Assembly: GCA_016342385.1 (NCBI GenBank)
Contig: JAEINM010000213.1
Location: 1 to 7,110, forward strand
Direction: 5' to 3'
DNA from: Spirochaetaceae bacterium
Lineage (GTDB): Bacteria > Spirochaetota > Spirochaetia > DSM-2461
Length of the DNA stretch: 7,110 nucleotides
Part shown: positions 5,076 through 7,110 of the stretch, piece by piece
How positions within the stretch are numbered: the first letter of the stretch is position 1
Layout of the letters: each line of letters starts with the position of its first letter
Position numbers and translations under genes: made by a program
The notes under the pieces: generated by a model
Database searches by the model: none
Seen by the model: the letters and a program-made list of their open reading frames with translations, nothing else
Told to the model about the DNA's origin: nothing

Positions 5076-6880
5076 TAAAAAGAATAAATCCCCATTTCAC
5101 TTTCTCAAACCCCGATAAACCGGAACTTTTCAGAGAGCAATACCCATACTCTCAAGTGCCGAGAATCCTTTTTGATGAAAAGACAGTACCTATGGCATCA
5201 CCTGAAAAAATATGGATTACTGATACGACTTTCAGGGATGGACAGCAGGCCCGTCCTCCCTACAAACCGGAGCAGATTCTTCATCTCTTTGACCTCCTCC
5301 ACCGCCTTGGTGGTCCGGAAGGAATAATTAGACAAAGCGAGTTCTTCCTGTATAGTGATCGGGACAGAGAAGCGGTAGAAGCCTGTATTGACCGGAAATA
5401 CACCTACCCGGAAGTGACAGGATGGATTCGGGCTAATGAGGATGATTTCAAGCTGGTTAAGAATTTCCGATTAAAAGAGACAGGAATTCTCACATCTGTT
5501 TCGGACTATCATATCTATCTCAAGCTAAAAAGCGATCGGAAAAAAGTTCTCGACAGTTATTTACGGATCATCCGTAAATCCCTCGATGAGGGAATCGTTC
5601 CCCGCTGTCACTTCGAAGATATTACCAAAGCAGATATTTATGGTTTCTGCCTTCCATTTGCAGAAGAATTAATGAAACTGTCCCAGGAAAGTGGTATCCC
5701 CATAAAAATACGCCTGTGTGATACCATGGGGACCGGATTATCCTACCCGGGAGCCGTTCTTCCGCGAAGTATACCAAAGTTGATCCATAGCTTTAATAAG
5801 GAATTGGGTTATCCATCTGAACTTCTGGAATGGCATGGCCATAATGATTTTCATAAAGTGCATATAAATGGTTCTACTGCCTGGTTATATGGTTGTTCGG
5901 GGCTAAACTCCTCTCTCCTGGGATTTGGAGAGCGGACAGGAAATCCACCACTGGAAGGTGCCGTCATGGAGTATATTGGATTAAGGGGGAGCGCCGATGG
6001 AATGGATACCCCTGTCATTACGGAAATTGCCGATTATTTCCGAAATGAGATAAAAGCACCGGTCCCCAGTAATTATCCCTTTGTAGGATCTGATTTTAAT
6101 ACAACAAGGGCAGGCATTCATGCAGACGGGCTCCTAAAAAATGAAGAAATTTACAATATATTCGACACGACAACTATCCTGAACCGTCCTATCCGGGTGA
6201 TGGTGACCGATAAGTCAGGAATGGCCGGTATTGCTCACTGGCTGAATGAAAACATTCCCGAAATAGTAAATGGACAAATTGAGGCCATTACAAAACGCCA
6301 TCCCGGAATCAGATATATCTATGAATGGGTTATGACTCAGTATGATAAGGGGAGAACAACCAGTATTTCTTCTGAGGAAATCCTGTCCCGCGCCAGGCAT
6401 TATATTCCTTCTCTTTTTGAGTCGGATTTTAAAAGAGCGAAAAAGGAAGCTCTGGCACTGGCTCATCGTTTTGCCTCTCAGCTATCCCAATCTCCGGAGA
6501 TTTCTAGCGGCGAGAGGGAACAACTGGAGAATTATCTGAAGAAAACCATGTCTAAGGAACCATTTATTCACCTTATGGCATTAACCGATACAGATGGTCA
6601 CCGCATTATCCCCCTTCAAACCCGGAGAGGGGAAAAAGCAAAATTCCGCCGTCTGAGCAGAAAGGATTTTAATAACAAGGAGTGGTTTAAAAATGCTCTG
6701 ACAAAGGAGGAAATCTATCAGTCCGATTTATTTTTCTCAGAGTATACGGGAGAACTGATTATGACGACGGCACTGCCACTTAAAGATAAAACCGGAAATC
6801 TCTACGGAGTTCTGGATATAGATTTCAAATTTGAAGAAGTGATTAAATTGCTGGATAATCTACCTGTAAAACAGATCTGA
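5072..6880 (+). CDS. Isopropylmalate/homocitrate/Re-citrate synthase-family enzyme with C-terminal Cache-like sensor domain
   Basis: This is a soluble 602-residue protein with no signal peptide or membrane helix. Residues about 45-330 are an HMGL-like DRE-TIM barrel that would condense acetyl-CoA with a 2-oxoacid. Visible motifs are TDTTFRDGQQARPPY (50-64) with the RDG metal/catalytic site, CHFEDITKAD (179-188), CDTMG (216-220), the metal-binding HGHND (255-259), GFGERTGNPPLE (284-295) and RAGIHADGLLK (346-356). KSGMAGIAHWL (381-391) belongs to the following linker subdomain, which ends near ARHYIPSLF (441-449). From memory, the RDGQQARPPY plus IIRQSEFFLYS version of this fold is closest to the clostridial/deltaproteobacterial group that includes Re-citrate synthase (EC 2.3.3.3); the reaction is not proven. 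The usual C-terminal LeuA regulatory domain is absent and replaced by a Cache/PDC-like domain (about 453-597). GTG 5072 is the first start codon after an in-frame stop at 5030 and has AAGGAG at 8-nt spacing. Residues 1-44 look genuine, so Met41 is a poorer start. Confidence 0.88.
   Translation: MIKRINPHFTFSNPDKPELFREQYPYSQVPRILFDEKTVPMASPEKIWITDTTFRDGQQARPPYKPEQILHLFDLLHRLGGPEGIIRQSEFFLYSDRDREAVEACIDRKYTYPEVTGWIRANEDDFKLVKNFRLKETGILTSVSDYHIYLKLKSDRKKVLDSYLRIIRKSLDEGIVPRCHFEDITKADIYGFCLPFAEELMKLSQESGIPIKIRLCDTMGTGLSYPGAVLPRSIPKLIHSFNKELGYPSELLEWHGHNDFHKVHINGSTAWLYGCSGLNSSLLGFGERTGNPPLEGAVMEYIGLRGSADGMDTPVITEIADYFRNEIKAPVPSNYPFVGSDFNTTRAGIHADGLLKNEEIYNIFDTTTILNRPIRVMVTDKSGMAGIAHWLNENIPEIVNGQIEAITKRHPGIRYIYEWVMTQYDKGRTTSISSEEILSRARHYIPSLFESDFKRAKKEALALAHRFASQLSQSPEISSGEREQLENYLKKTMSKEPFIHLMALTDTDGHRIIPLQTRRGEKAKFRRLSRKDFNNKEWFKNALTKEEIYQSDLFFSEYTGELIMTTALPLKDKTGNLYGVLDIDFKFEEVIKLLDNLPVKQI
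6428..6862 (+). other. Cache/PDC-like sensor domain fused to the enzyme (residues about 453-597)
   Basis: A long amphipathic helix (about 453-493) leads into a PAS-like beta sheet typical of Cache domains: FIHLMALTDTDGHRI (498-512), the RKDFNNKEWFKNAL segment (530-543), YQSDLFFSEYTGELIMTTAL (549-568) and NLYGVLDIDFKFEEVIKLL (576-594). The order D.dG, D/N..WF..A, SD.y.S..tG...TT..P and G.l.GVl..Di matches the family pattern. Such domains normally bind amino acids, organic acids or similar ligands in the extracytoplasmic part of receptors. Here no membrane segment flanks it, so it should be cytoplasmic. Assignment is by eye. Confidence 0.68.
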
Positions 6881-6889
6881 GCATAAAAA

Positions 6890-6930
6890 TTGGTGTCCTA
6901 TAGGTCTGACTGACACTCCAACCAGGGTTG
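6890..6930 (+). other. Possible structured RNA segment downstream of the enzyme gene
   Basis: Two short inverted repeats follow the enzyme stop codon: GTGTC (6893-6897) with GACAC (6912-6916), extendable by TTGG/CCAA pairing across a two-base bulge, and CAAC (6919-6922) with GTTG (6927-6930) around CAGG. The palindrome CCTATAGG (6897-6904) lies in the first loop region. No U-tract follows, so it is not a standard terminator, and it matches no riboswitch I recognise. Confidence 0.25.
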
Positions 6931-6966
6931 ATGTAGCACGACAGGCCGTAAACAATAGGAGGGATT

Positions 6967-7038
6967 ATGAATGTAATTCTACAGCTATTGAATATGCTAA
7001 CGTTGATACTTTTACATAGCTACATCCTATTTTCATAG
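6967..7038 (+). CDS. 23-residue leucine-rich mini-ORF
   Basis: ATG 6967 is preceded by a near-perfect SD, AGGAGGG (6957-6963), at short spacing, and reads 23 codons to TAG 7036-7038. Eight of 23 residues are Leu (codons CTA four times, TTG twice, CTT, TTA). The peptide has almost no charge, so residues 3-22 could form one membrane helix. Possible roles are a leucine leader peptide for the gene at 7067, a small membrane protein, or a hydrophobic peptide of the type seen in type I toxin systems (Ibs-like in character, not in sequence). An overlapping ATG-TAA start-stop pair at 6971-6976 lies at better SD spacing, so the SD may serve that instead. No family is recognised. Confidence 0.4.
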   Translation: MNVILQLLNMLTLILLHSYILFS

Positions 7039-7066
7039 ATTAAATTTATTGTTGAAGGAGAACATG

Positions 7067-7110
7067 ATGAGTTTTTATGAGGTCTCGAAAGTGCGGCAGA
7101 ATATTTGGGC
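7067..7110 (+). CDS. Start of an unidentified gene (partial, runs off window)
   Basis: An open frame begins at tandem ATGs (7064 and 7067) after AAGGAG (7055-7060). The second ATG has the better spacing (6 nt) and gives MSFYEVSKVRQNIW before the edge. It lies 28 bp after the leucine-rich mini-ORF on the same strand, so it may be co-transcribed with it and the enzyme. The opening is faintly like the first strand of some metallo-beta-lactamase-fold hydrolases, but fourteen residues are too few to assign a family. Confidence 0.55.
   Translation, partial: MSFYEVSKVRQNIW

Noticed and set aside
5192..5194. ATG at Met41 as start of the Cache-fused enzyme
   Set aside because: It has no convincing SD, while GTG 5072 has AAGGAG at 8 nt, and the first 44 residues look like the N-terminal arm I recall in this enzyme group.
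6881..6966. tRNA or known riboswitch in the spacer
   Set aside because: There is no T-loop GGTTCRA pattern with acceptor stem, and no match to riboswitch cores that I can recall.
1..7110. CRISPR array, insertion sequence, phage genes or attachment sites
   Set aside because: No regularly spaced repeats, transposase motifs or terminal inverted repeats were seen; gene layout looks like ordinary chromosome.

Overview
This looks like a stretch of chromosome from a free-living, chemotactic anaerobe or facultative anaerobe, moderately AT-rich. A spirochaete is my best guess. It rests on the style of the methyl-accepting chemotaxis protein (MCP), including an acidic/aromatic C-terminal tail, and on the mix of neighbours. 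It is an inference from memory, not a database result.

Layout, left to right. (1) 1-786, minus strand: the N-terminal 262 residues of a membrane sensor, cut by the window edge, with a LytS-type 5TM region followed by the start of a PAS domain. (2) 1063-1743, plus: ung, a complete family-1 uracil-DNA glycosylase, preceded by a possible 19-codon leader ORF and ending tail-to-tail with the next gene. (3) 1819-3855, minus: a complete 678-residue MCP whose periplasmic sensor contains two tandem copies of a 77-residue helical unit. (4) 3959-4801, minus: an AraC-type DNA-binding domain fused to a GyrI-like effector-binding domain; its true start is ATG 4801, placed by a strong Shine-Dalgarno (SD) sequence. 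(5) 4802-5071: a 270-bp divergent regulatory region with an araC-side -10 box, an 8-bp direct repeat of 10-bp period, a 10-bp-arm inverted repeat, a TATAAT box facing right, and a 22-codon leader ORF. (6) 5072-6880, plus: a 602-residue enzyme of the isopropylmalate/homocitrate/Re-citrate synthase superfamily that carries a Cache/PDC-like ligand-sensor domain at its C-terminus. (7) 6881-7066: a short, possibly structured spacer followed by a 23-codon, very leucine-rich ORF with a strong SD. (8) 7067 to the edge: the first codons of another gene with a good SD.

The right half is the most interesting part. A carbon-metabolism enzyme appears to have gained a Cache sensor module, a fold normally found outside the membrane in chemoreceptors and kinases. 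It sits where isopropylmalate synthase would have its leucine-binding regulatory domain. The gene overlaps a preceding mini-ORF by four bases (GTGA), so the two are probably translationally coupled. That mini-ORF ends in three consecutive Leu codons, and another Leu-rich mini-ORF follows the enzyme. A divergent AraC/GyrI-type regulator is the obvious candidate controller. Together these suggest a metabolite-responsive unit with control at transcription, translation and enzyme level, but the ligand and the exact reaction cannot be read from the sequence.
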